Source: Imperialibacter sp965651695
Lineage (GTDB): Bacteria; Bacteroidota; Bacteroidia; Cytophagales; Cyclobacteriaceae
DNA length: 64,000 bases
NCBI GenBank assembly: GCA_965651695.1
Contig: CBFGTI010000008.1
Coordinates: forward strand, 1 to 64,000
Direction of reading: 5' to 3'
In this document: in pieces, positions 25,578-32,852 of the stretch
Layout: each line of letters opens with the position of its first letter
Position numbering within the stretch: position 1 is the first letter of the stretch
The notes under the pieces: model-generated
What the model was told of the DNA's origin: nothing
The model's database searches: none
What the model saw: only the letters and a program-made list of their open reading frames with translations
Made by a program: the position numbers and the translations under genes

Positions 25578-26339
25578 ATGTATATAAATTTATCTGGGTT
25601 GAACGTGCTTGTAACTGGCGCAAGCAGGGGGATTGGGAAAGCCATTGCAGCCAAGCTCGCCGAGGCAGGTGCCACTGTAGTGGTACATTACCATAAGAGT
25701 GGCCGCGAAGCCGAAAACCTTGCCCATGTGCTGGGCAACGAAAGCAAGGCATTTCAGGCAGACCTTGCCCAGCCCGAGCAGGTATCGCAGTTGTTCGACA
25801 AAGTGGTGAGCCACTTCGGATCGCTCGAAATCCTTGTAAACAATGCCGGCGTGGCCATAGCATCTGACGTAAAGGCGGCTGATAAACAGTGGCTGGAAGA
25901 ATGGAACAAAACCATGATGGTTAACCTGAATGCCAGCGCCATTCTTTGCAAAAAGGCTATTGACCTGTGGATAAAGAGAAAAGCAACAGGCCGAATTATC
26001 AATATTAGCTCAAGAGCGGCTTTCAGGGGCGATACGGCGGAGTACCTGGCCTATGCTGCTTCAAAAGGCGGAATAGTAGCGCTTACCCGCTCCATCGCAC
26101 GGGCTTACGGCAAGCAGGGAATAAAAGCCTTTAATATTGCCCCCGGCTTTGTGCGTACCGATATGGCGAAGGATTTTGTGGAGCGATATGGAGACCAGGT
26201 CGTTACGAGCGACATCGCCCTGGAGCGGCTTACCGAGCCTAAAGACATTGCCCCGATGGTTACTTTTCTTTGCAGCGGACTGGCCGACCATGCCACCGGC
26301 TGCACAATCGACATCAACGCGGGAAGCTACGTGCACTAG
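25578..26339 (+). CDS. SDR family NAD(P)-dependent oxidoreductase
   Basis: A 253-residue classical short-chain dehydrogenase: cofactor motif TGASRGIG near residue 14, NNAGVAIA, structural NISSRAAF, catalytic Tyr159 and Lys163 in YAASKGG, and the PGFVRTDM loop. The overall pattern is closest to 3-oxoacyl-ACP reductase-like members (FabG type) but no acyl-carrier-protein gene is near, so the substrate is undefined. Cytoplasmic. It follows the 345-bp DnaA-box spacer, and one DnaA box lies inside its coding sequence. Start ATG at 25578 gives the normal length. Confidence 0.92.
   Translation: MYINLSGLNVLVTGASRGIGKAIAAKLAEAGATVVVHYHKSGREAENLAHVLGNESKAFQADLAQPEQVSQLFDKVVSHFGSLEILVNNAGVAIASDVKAADKQWLEEWNKTMMVNLNASAILCKKAIDLWIKRKATGRIINISSRAAFRGDTAEYLAYAASKGGIVALTRSIARAYGKQGIKAFNIAPGFVRTDMAKDFVERYGDQVVTSDIALERLTEPKDIAPMVTFLCSGLADHATGCTIDINAGSYVH
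25966..25974 (-). promoter_or_regulatory. DnaA box within SDR gene
   Basis: A perfect TTATCCACA (plus-strand TGTGGATAA), 700 bp right of the pair in the upstream spacer and in the same orientation. It encodes part of the peptide DLWIKRK, so it may be fortuitous. Confidence 0.35.
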
Positions 26340-26441
26340 GAAGTAACTGCTACAATACGTGACAGGAGCTCAAGGCTATTGTTTGTTCATAAAAAAACCG
26401 TTGTTCGCTGCTACCATAGCCGCTAATTCAATTTGTTTCGC

Positions 26442-27347
26442 ATGAGTAAGAAAGTAGCATTGGTACTATCGAGCGGAGGAGCCCGTGGTGTTGCCCATAT
26501 AGGCGTGATTGAGGGCCTGATAGAAAAAGGCTTTGAGATTACGTCGGTTGCGGGGTCTTCTATGGGTGCGGTGGTGGGTGCTTTTTACGCCTGCGGAAAG
26601 CTTCCGGAGTTTAAAAAATGGATTTGTACACTCGACAGGTTGGAGGTTTTCAAGCTCATTGATTTTACCTTCAGTGCCCAGGGTTTTATACGAGGGGAGC
26701 GGGTGTTTAAAAGCCTGAAAGAGTTTATACCCGACTGTGCTATTGAAGAGATGAAAATACCCTTTGCCGCGGTGGCAACCGATCTGCACACCCGGGAGGA
26801 AGTGGTTTTCGATACCGGCTCGATGTACCATGCAATCAGGGCATCTGTGGCCATTCCCACGGTGCTTAAACCCCTGCAAGTTGGAGAAAGTGTGCTTGTG
26901 GATGGCGGCGTAATAAACCCCGTGCCGGTAAATACAGTAAGAGTGACCAACGGTGCCTCGCTTGTGGTTTCTAATGTAAACGCCTTCATTGCTTACGAAA
27001 GGCCTCCGGCACGTTTGAGTACCAAAGAAGCAAGCCTGTATGCCAAAAAGCTTCAGGAGGTAAAGGAGCAGATTTACCGGTTGATACCCGGCCCCAAATC
27101 TGCAACAAAAAAACTTGGGTATTTCGACTTGCTCAACGACTCCCTCGACCTTCTGCAGGATCGTCTCACCAGGGAGCTTCTCAAGCAATATTCGCCGGCA
27201 TTGTCGGTAAACGTGTCGCGCGACGCCTGCACCACGTTTGAGTTTTACCGTGCCGGCGAAATGATTGACGCTGGCCGGGCCGCCTTCGAAAAAGCTTATA
27301 AAGACTCCGCTTTAACACAACCCCATGAACCACCGGGAACTAAATAG
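26442..27347 (+). CDS. Patatin-like phospholipase
   Basis: About 301 residues with the patatin Ser-Asp dyad: the oxyanion segment SSGGARGVAH, nucleophile Ser40 in GSSMG and Asp154 in DGG. Such enzymes hydrolyse lipid acyl esters. There is no signal peptide, so it acts in the cytoplasm, possibly on membrane lipids. The start at 26442 (MSKKVALVLSSGG) matches the family; an ATG three codons upstream exists. It overlaps the following methyltransferase gene by 23 bp, suggesting co-translation. The C-terminal 90 residues (LYAKKLQEVKEQIYRLIP) are helical and less conserved. Confidence 0.92.
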   Translation: MSKKVALVLSSGGARGVAHIGVIEGLIEKGFEITSVAGSSMGAVVGAFYACGKLPEFKKWICTLDRLEVFKLIDFTFSAQGFIRGERVFKSLKEFIPDCAIEEMKIPFAAVATDLHTREEVVFDTGSMYHAIRASVAIPTVLKPLQVGESVLVDGGVINPVPVNTVRVTNGASLVVSNVNAFIAYERPPARLSTKEASLYAKKLQEVKEQIYRLIPGPKSATKKLGYFDLLNDSLDLLQDRLTRELLKQYSPALSVNVSRDACTTFEFYRAGEMIDAGRAAFEKAYKDSALTQPHEPPGTK

Positions 27348-27936
27348 GCTCTTAGGCAATATCGACATCTACCTGCTCGACCAGATCCTGAAGGGCAGAT
27401 TTGAAGGCCGAAGCAAGGTGCTCGATGCCGGCTGTGGAGAGGGCCGCAACGTCCTTTACCTCGCCAGCCAGGGTTTTGATGTTTATGGCTTCGACAAAAA
27501 TACTTCTGCCCTTAAGATGCTTGGCTACCTGCTCAAGCAGGTGAGCCCGGCTTTCGACAACAGGAAGCTGATAGAAGGCGATACCCGGCAGCTTCCGCTG
27601 CCCGGCTCTTTTTTTGAGGTAGTGATAAGCAGCGCCGTGCTGCACTTTTCTGAAAATGAAGAAAATTTCTGGTCGCAGCTAGCTGAACTGGACCGGGTAA
27701 TGGACAGTAAAGCCATTCTCTTCATCAGGATGGCCAGCGACATTGGTTTGCCTGAGAAGAAACCCGCAGGAAACGGGCGTTTTTTTATTCCCGACGGTTC
27801 GGTGAGGTTTTTACTTACCCGGCAGCACATTGCCGAAATGCAAGCACGCTTTCAATGGCAACTGGTGGAGCCTGTAAAAACCACCAACGTGGAGGATGTG
27901 AGGTGTATGACGACCCTGGTTTTTGAAAAGCCGTAG
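27325..27936 (+). CDS. Class I SAM-dependent methyltransferase
   Basis: A 203-residue Rossmann-fold methyltransferase. Motif I is VLDAGCGEGRNVLYLA near residue 32, an acidic residue ends strand 2 (VYGFDKN), motif II is EGDTRQLPLP, and the post-II segment is VISSAVLHFSENEENF. The substrate is not predictable; the motif set resembles tellurite-resistance/TehB-like and thiopurine-type small-molecule methyltransferases. It starts inside the end of the patatin gene and stops 3 bp before the convergent TPM-domain gene, so it may share its transcript with patatin. Confidence 0.85.
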   Translation: MNHRELNRLLGNIDIYLLDQILKGRFEGRSKVLDAGCGEGRNVLYLASQGFDVYGFDKNTSALKMLGYLLKQVSPAFDNRKLIEGDTRQLPLPGSFFEVVISSAVLHFSENEENFWSQLAELDRVMDSKAILFIRMASDIGLPEKKPAGNGRFFIPDGSVRFLLTRQHIAEMQARFQWQLVEPVKTTNVEDVRCMTTLVFEKP

Positions 27937-27939
27937 CAG

Positions 27940-28731
27940 CTACCACGAGCCGCTTGCGCCACCGCCCCCAAAGCTTCCGCCTCCAAAACCTCCGAAGCTG
28001 CTACCACCGCCAAACGAACCACCCCCGCCGCGGAAGTCTTTAAACGTGTTGCCCCTGCCGCGGTGCAAGGTTGATGCCAGCCAAAGGGCAGTCCAGAAGT
28101 CCACGGGCTTGCTCGAAAGGTGACGGCGTTTGGTTTTGCGTGCCGCCAGTATGGGGACAACCACCAGAAAGATGATCAGCAGTAGAACGACAAAGCCAGG
28201 AAACGAACTGCCAGGCCGGTCGGCTGCTTTAAACTCGCCTGAAGCCACGCTCATCAAAATACTGGTGGCCTCGTCTATTCCTTCAAAATATCGCTCCCGC
28301 CGGAAGTTGGGCACAATGTATTTTTCAATTATTCTCTTGGCGTATGCATCAGGAATCGCCCCCTCAAGCCCATAGCCGGTACTTATGCTCACCTGCCGGT
28401 CGTTGAGTGCAACCAGCAAAAGAATGCCGTTTTCGCTCCCCTTTTTGCCAACGCCCCACTTCTGAGCTAGTTCGGCACCATAAAGATCAATGTCGTCGCC
28501 GCCAGTTGTTTCTATTATCACCACGGCCACCTCATTGGTGGTGGTATCTCTGTACCGCCTCAGCTTGCTTTCCAGCATTTCAAATTGCTGGCTGGTAAGC
28601 AGGTTCACGTAATCGTTTACCAGGCGGGGAGGGGAAAAGGGCTGGGGGTATTGCTGACCAACTGCAGGAGCAGCGTAGCACAACAGTAGGGCCAGGTACA
28701 GCAGCTTAATTCTTGCCAAAAGAAATCTCAT
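27940..28731 (-). CDS. TPM domain protein, YgcG family
   Basis: A 263-residue protein with a signal peptide (LLYLALLLCYAAPAVGQQ), an extracytoplasmic TPM domain (about 30-180: VNDYVNLLTSQQFEMLESKL, NEVAVVIIETTGG, GILLLVALNDRQVSISTGYGL), a membrane segment (FPGFVVLLLIIFLVVVPIL) and a Gly/Ser/Phe-rich C-terminal tail of GGGSFGG repeats. TPM domains occur in membrane proteins of uncertain function; some plant members act in photosystem repair. It is the third gene of a LemA-TPM-TPM set and overlaps the preceding TPM gene by 26 bp. LemA and TPM genes commonly occur together in bacteria, but the biochemical role of the set is not known. Confidence 0.85.
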   Translation of the reverse strand: MRFLLARIKLLYLALLLCYAAPAVGQQYPQPFSPPRLVNDYVNLLTSQQFEMLESKLRRYRDTTTNEVAVVIIETTGGDDIDLYGAELAQKWGVGKKGSENGILLLVALNDRQVSISTGYGLEGAIPDAYAKRIIEKYIVPNFRRERYFEGIDEATSILMSVASGEFKAADRPGSSFPGFVVLLLIIFLVVVPILAARKTKRRHLSSKPVDFWTALWLASTLHRGRGNTFKDFRGGGGSFGGGSSFGGFGGGSFGGGGASGSW

Positions 28732-29143
28732 CGGGTAGCTCGTTTGTGTCGTTTGGTTGGTATGGAAAATGTTCTTTCAGCTGCAATCCCGCCATTTGTA
28801 TGCCTTCGCACAGCCCAAGCGACAACTGGCCGGCCACAAAACGCTCTCTCATGTGGTCTTTAATATCGCCCCAGTAGTGGTCGGGCACCACGCTGTTTAT
28901 ACCTCCATCTCCGATTATGGCAAACTGGTGGTCTTCCACGGCCAGGTAGAAAAGCACGCCATTTCTGAGCCGGGTTTTGTGCATGTTGAGCGAAGCAAAT
29001 ACTTCCGACGCCCGGTCAAGTACGTTTTTACTGCAATGCTTTTCTATGTGAACCCGGATTTCGCCAGAGGTAGCCATTTCGGCATCTTTGATAGCCTGTA
29101 CAATAAGGTTGCGCTCTTCTTCGCTAAAAAAGTCTTTTTCCAT
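28706..29143 (-). CDS. TPM domain protein without signal peptide
   Basis: A 145-residue single TPM domain: FSEEERNLIVQAIKDAEMATSGEIRVHIEKH, RNGVLFYLAVEDHQFAIIGDGGIN and a helical end (only short parts cited). No signal peptide or membrane segment is evident, in contrast to the neighbouring YgcG-type gene, so it is probably cytoplasmic or membrane-peripheral. It is flanked by LemA (3-bp gap) and the larger TPM gene (26-bp overlap), which makes a compact three-gene operon. Having one TPM protein on each side of the membrane with LemA suggests a linked complex, but that is inference. Confidence 0.82.
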   Translation of the reverse strand: MEKDFFSEEERNLIVQAIKDAEMATSGEIRVHIEKHCSKNVLDRASEVFASLNMHKTRLRNGVLFYLAVEDHQFAIIGDGGINSVVPDHYWGDIKDHMRERFVAGQLSLGLCEGIQMAGLQLKEHFPYQPNDTNELPDEISFGKN

Positions 29144-29146
29144 GAT

Positions 29147-29728
29147 CTAAAATTTTACTTCAGGGGCTCTTTCCGACCCCGGTGCGGCTTCAAAATAGCC
29201 CTTCGTGTCGAAACCAAAAATGGCTGCTGTAATGTTGGTGGGAAACTGCCTGATAGATGTGTTGTAGTCTCTCACTACGTCGTTAAATTTTTTTCTTTCT
29301 ACGGCAATCCGGTTTTCCGTTCCTTCAAGCTGGGCTTGCAATTCAAGAAAATTCTGATTGGCTTTTAGCTCGGGGTACCGCTCTACTACTACCATCAGCC
29401 TCGAAAGGGCCGAGCTTAGCCCCTGCTGCGCCTGCTCAAACTGCTGTATGTTTTCCGGAGTAAGGTTGCCGGCGTCGATAGTGGTAGATGTAGCTTTTGC
29501 TCTTGCCTCTACTACCTGTGTAAGTGTTTCTTTTTCAAAATCGGCATAGCCCTTTACCGTGTTTACCAAGTTAGGAATAAGATCGGCCCTTCGCTGATAA
29601 ACATTCTCCACTTGTGCCCATTGGCTCTCCACACCTTCTTCAAGGCTAACCATGCGGTTGTACCCGCACGAAGACATTATTCCTAAAAATATCACCAGTA
29701 CTACCAGTGCAATCAAAATTCTTTTCAT
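29147..29728 (-). CDS. LemA family protein
   Basis: A 193-residue protein with an N-terminal hydrophobic anchor (ILIALVVLVIFLGIMSSCG; the SSC could be a lipobox) followed by the LemA signature: VESQWAQVENVYQRRADLIPNLVNTV (first 20 residues suffice to identify it), ARAKATSTTIDAGNLTPE, and the C-terminal RDYNTSIRQFPTN. The fold is an antiparallel helical bundle exposed outside the cytoplasm. LemA proteins have no agreed function. First gene of the LemA-TPM-TPM operon, divergent from a small lipoprotein gene. Confidence 0.92.
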   Translation of the reverse strand: MKRILIALVVLVIFLGIMSSCGYNRMVSLEEGVESQWAQVENVYQRRADLIPNLVNTVKGYADFEKETLTQVVEARAKATSTTIDAGNLTPENIQQFEQAQQGLSSALSRLMVVVERYPELKANQNFLELQAQLEGTENRIAVERKKFNDVVRDYNTSIRQFPTNITAAIFGFDTKGYFEAAPGSERAPEVKF

Positions 29729-29753
29729 ATCGTTAGTTCAGGATTGGAAGATG

Positions 29754-29761
29754 TAACTTTG
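29754..29761 (+). promoter_or_regulatory. -7 promoter box for lipoprotein gene at 29794
   Basis: TAACTTTG is a perfect TAnnTTTG. The -33 region near 29732 reads GTTAG, a weak match. The predicted leader is about 25 nt. Confidence 0.5.
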
Positions 29762-29793
29762 CATTGTGGGATAGACCCGTTCCGTCAGTTTAA

Positions 29794-30336
29794 ATGAAAA
29801 AGCACTGCTGTCTTCTTGCTATTGTTTTTCTACAAGCATGTAACGTTGACAAATCTAAAAAAGTTGATTTTGAAAAGTTAGATTTTGATACACAAGAGGC
29901 TAGCGAAATGTATTTCAGGAACGTGCGGCAGTCGGCGTATTTTATCGACGACAATGCGGAGGCCGGTCTGATACTGTACCGCAACAAAAGATGGCTAAAA
30001 TCGGGCAATCCCTCGTTTACGCCGGTGATTGTGCACAACTGGCGGCAGGATAAGGCCTACATGCTAATTGAATGGCGGAATGTGGAGAAACCGGAGCCTG
30101 CCATGCAACTGCTGATAAAATTGGGGGAATCAACGACCGACAGCGTTAGTTATGAGCAGGGCAATACGAAGGCCCAGCTGGGATTTTTAACAGCGGTGTA
30201 CAATGGAATAATAGACGATGCCGAAATTTTTGACGTAAGTGGGGGGACAGAAACGCCTTTTTTCTCAACCGAAGCCCAGCGTCAAACGTTCAGGGTTATA
30301 TTGTTCGACTACTACCGGCTTGTGGGGGTGTATTGA
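29794..30336 (+). CDS. Hypothetical lipoprotein
   Basis: A 180-residue protein with a short lipoprotein signal (CLLAIVFLQAC), followed by a compact domain with YFRNVRQSAYFIDDN, GLILYRNKRWLKSGNPSF and a C-terminal QTFRVILFDYYRLVGVY. The alternating charged and aromatic residues suggest a small beta-rich fold. I do not recognise the family and see no catalytic motif. It stands alone with its own promoter, divergent from LemA, and is followed by tandem small hairpins. Confidence 0.65.
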   Translation: MKKHCCLLAIVFLQACNVDKSKKVDFEKLDFDTQEASEMYFRNVRQSAYFIDDNAEAGLILYRNKRWLKSGNPSFTPVIVHNWRQDKAYMLIEWRNVEKPEPAMQLLIKLGESTTDSVSYEQGNTKAQLGFLTAVYNGIIDDAEIFDVSGGTETPFFSTEAQRQTFRVILFDYYRLVGVY

Positions 30337-30392
30337 AATGCTGGCAAAAGTTGCTGATGTTGATTAAATACAATTTCTTTTGCATCAGGCCA

Positions 30393-30432
30393 TATTGGTA
30401 AGTAAAACCAATAAGGCGCTAAAAGGCGCCCT
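30393..30432 (+). terminator. Tandem small hairpins, possible terminator
   Basis: TATTGGT (30393-30399) pairs perfectly with ACCAATA (30407-30413). A second hairpin GGCGC/GCGCC follows around 30415-30432. There is no strong T tract, so rho-independent activity is uncertain. Confidence 0.35.
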
Positions 30433-30484
30433 GTTGCAGAGTATTTGATAAAAGTTTAATTAATTGATTTGCCGATAATTTTCC

Positions 30485-30514
30485 TTTACTATCCTAAGAA
30501 AAAGGATATTTTTG
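30485..30514 (+). promoter_or_regulatory. Promoter of CASTOR/POLLUX-like channel gene
   Basis: TATTTTTG at 30507-30514 is a perfect -7 box; TTTA at 30485-30488 is a near -33 match 18 bp upstream. The leader is about 45 nt. Confidence 0.55.
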
Positions 30515-30564
30515 CTTTCGATAATTATTTAGGGTAATTTTTTGAGTTGGATAACGCTCGCCAA

Positions 30565-32469
30565 ATGGAAAAACCACCGTTAAAAGCCAGGTTTAAGTAT
30601 GCTTTCGACAATTTCATGTCGGCTGGCTCCACAAAACTTATTTCCTATCTTGGCCTTGCGGCACTTGTAATGGTGCTTTTTATCACCCTCTTCCTTTACC
30701 TGGGCAACATACACCCCGATGAGGTAACCCGGCTCAACTTCGTCGATACGTTTTGGACGAGCCTCATGCATATTCTCGATCCCGGCACAATTGGCGAGCA
30801 CGACGGGCATTGGGACTTCCGCCTGTTCATGTTTTTGGTTACGCTGGTTGGTATTGTAATCATTAGTACACTCATCGGTCTTATTTCAAACGGCATCATG
30901 GATAAGCTCGACCAATTGCGAAAGGGCAGGTCGTATGTAATGGAGCAGGGCCACGTACTCATACTTGGCTGGTCTTCCAAAATATTTACCATTATTCCCG
31001 AGTTGGTAATTGCAAACGAAAACCAGAAGGCCCCCAAAATTGTGATACTTGCCGACAAAGACAAGGTGGAGATGGAGGACGAAATAAAGGATAAAATAGG
31101 TGACACTAAAAACACCCGCATTATCTGCCGCACGGGCAACCCCATCGACCTGCATGACCTTGAAATCGGCAACCCCGTCAATTCACGCTCCATTATTATT
31201 CTCGACAAAGAAAACGAAAACTCCGACAGCCAGATTATAAAAACCATACTGGCAATAATTTCGAGCCCAAAAAGAAGAAAGGCGCCCTACCATATCACTG
31301 CTGAAATAGAGAATCAGCGAAACTTCGAGGTAGCCAAAATGGTAGGGAAGGACGAAGTGGAGCTTATCTTGTCCGACGACTTTGTGTCGAAAATTATGGT
31401 GCAAACGAGCAGGCAGTCGGGCCTTTCGGTTGTGTACATCGAGCTAATGGACTTCGGCGGCGACGAAATCTATTTTGTGGAGGAGCCGAAGCTTGTGGGA
31501 AAAACTTTCAGGGAGGCCATTTTCAGCTATGAAGACTCCGCCATTATCGGTGTGCAGTTTGCCTCAGACGGGCATGTGGAGGTAAACCCGCCAATGAGTA
31601 CGGTAATACAACCCGGCGATATGCTAATCGGCATTACCGAAGACGACGACACCATGGTGATTTCTAATAAGGCCAAATTTGGCATTGCTGAAGATAAAAT
31701 TCAGACGGCAATGGAGATGGAACCACACGCAGAATCTATACTGATTTTGGGATGGAATCACCGGGCCAAAACGATTATTAAGGAGCTTGATAATTATGTG
31801 CAGCCTGGCTCGCTGGTAAAGGTAGTGGCTAAATTCGACGACCCCATAGACGCCATCGAGAAGCTGAAGAAGACCGTGGCCAACGTGACCCTGGAATTTG
31901 AAAAAGTAGATACTACCGACAGAAATGTGCTGGAGTCGCTCAACTGTCCGTCGTTCGACTATATAATGCTGCTTTGCTACCAGGACTACTACCCTATACA
32001 GGAAGCAGATGCCCAAACGCTTATTACCCTGCTGCACCTGAGAAACATATCGGCAAGCGCCACTAAAAAAATGAACATCGTGTCGGAGATGCTCGACATG
32101 AGGAACCGCCAGCTGGCCGACATTACCAGTGCCGACGATTTTATTGTGAGTGATAAATTGCTGAGCTTGCTGATGACGCAGGTGGCGGAGAATAAGTATC
32201 TGATGCGGGTTTTCGAAGATCTTTTTGACGCAGATGGATCGGAAATATATATTAAACCAGTTACTGAATACATTTCCACAGGCCAGCCGGTTAATTTCTA
32301 CACCATATTGGAGTCGGCGGCCCGCAAAAATGAAGTGGCTATCGGCTACCGCAGAATATCAGAAGCCCGAAATGCAAACCTCGGTTATGGGGTAGTGGTA
32401 AATCCGAGAAAATCCGACCTGATATCCTTTACCGACAAGGATATGGTCATCGTGCTTTCAGAAAATTAG
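30565..32469 (+). CDS. CASTOR/POLLUX-like RCK-domain ion channel
   Basis: A 634-residue protein: two membrane segments (LISYLGLAALVMVLFITLFLY and LFMFLVTLVGIVIISTLIGL) flank a pore-loop region containing SLMHILDPGTIG, then two RCK/TrkA-N-like Rossmann domains (HVLILGWSSKIFTIIPEL and SILILGWNHRAKTIIKEL) with intervening TrkA-C-like segments. This is the architecture of plant DMI1/CASTOR/POLLUX cation channels and their bacterial relatives. The ion selectivity and ligand of the bacterial members are not well defined; the filter here does not match the canonical potassium TVGYG. The start ATG at 30565 is preferred over an upstream TTG. It has its own promoter and no operon partners. Confidence 0.88.
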   Translation: MEKPPLKARFKYAFDNFMSAGSTKLISYLGLAALVMVLFITLFLYLGNIHPDEVTRLNFVDTFWTSLMHILDPGTIGEHDGHWDFRLFMFLVTLVGIVIISTLIGLISNGIMDKLDQLRKGRSYVMEQGHVLILGWSSKIFTIIPELVIANENQKAPKIVILADKDKVEMEDEIKDKIGDTKNTRIICRTGNPIDLHDLEIGNPVNSRSIIILDKENENSDSQIIKTILAIISSPKRRKAPYHITAEIENQRNFEVAKMVGKDEVELILSDDFVSKIMVQTSRQSGLSVVYIELMDFGGDEIYFVEEPKLVGKTFREAIFSYEDSAIIGVQFASDGHVEVNPPMSTVIQPGDMLIGITEDDDTMVISNKAKFGIAEDKIQTAMEMEPHAESILILGWNHRAKTIIKELDNYVQPGSLVKVVAKFDDPIDAIEKLKKTVANVTLEFEKVDTTDRNVLESLNCPSFDYIMLLCYQDYYPIQEADAQTLITLLHLRNISASATKKMNIVSEMLDMRNRQLADITSADDFIVSDKLLSLLMTQVAENKYLMRVFEDLFDADGSEIYIKPVTEYISTGQPVNFYTILESAARKNEVAIGYRRISEARNANLGYGVVVNPRKSDLISFTDKDMVIVLSEN

Positions 32470-32477
32470 CAGGCGTT

Positions 32478-32663
32478 TCAGGCAGAAATGCCGCCTCTCA
32501 AAGCTTGTCTAATCTCTTTCAAAGCCTGGTTTTTCAGCTTTTCTTTTAGTCTCAGGTCGTTCTGGTGCAGTTCGTCGATGTACTGTAACACATTTTTCTG
32601 CTGATCGGCCCTCAACTTTTTTACTGAAACTAAAATGTCCGATTGTATTTGGCTCAGTTGCAT
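32478..32663 (-). CDS. Small hypothetical protein
   Basis: A 61-residue, highly charged helical protein (LRADQQKNVLQYIDELHQ, LKEKLKNQALKEIRQALRGG). The central segment is reminiscent of small antitoxins (DUF2281-like, polar-hydrophobic repeats around an IxEL core), but no toxin gene is adjacent. It converges with the channel gene and follows the inverted repeat at 32705-32735. Coding status is plausible rather than certain. Confidence 0.5.
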   Translation of the reverse strand: MQLSQIQSDILVSVKKLRADQQKNVLQYIDELHQNDLRLKEKLKNQALKEIRQALRGGISA

Positions 32664-32704
32664 AGTATAAAAAGTTACCTATCCTAATTTACGTATTTAT
32701 AAGT

Positions 32705-32735
32705 CACGTGTTAATTATGAATTTGTTAACACGTG
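32705..32735. repeat. Perfect 10-bp inverted repeat CACGTGTTAA
   Basis: CACGTGTTAA at 32705-32714 and its exact complement TTAACACGTG at 32726-32735, 11-nt spacing. There is no T tract on either side, so it is more likely an operator or a structured RNA element than an intrinsic terminator. It sits upstream of the small gene at 32478-32663 and about 120 bp past the stop of the DUF6909-like gene. Confidence 0.6.
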
Positions 32736-32852
32736 GTTAGCTATGTAATATTAGGTGCGGTTAACTACCCAAAGTAAAAGCAGCCGCAGTTTGCGCATTG
32801 TGTTTTGACATGTCGCTCATTTGCAGCCGATTGATGCAGATGTAAGTTTTTT

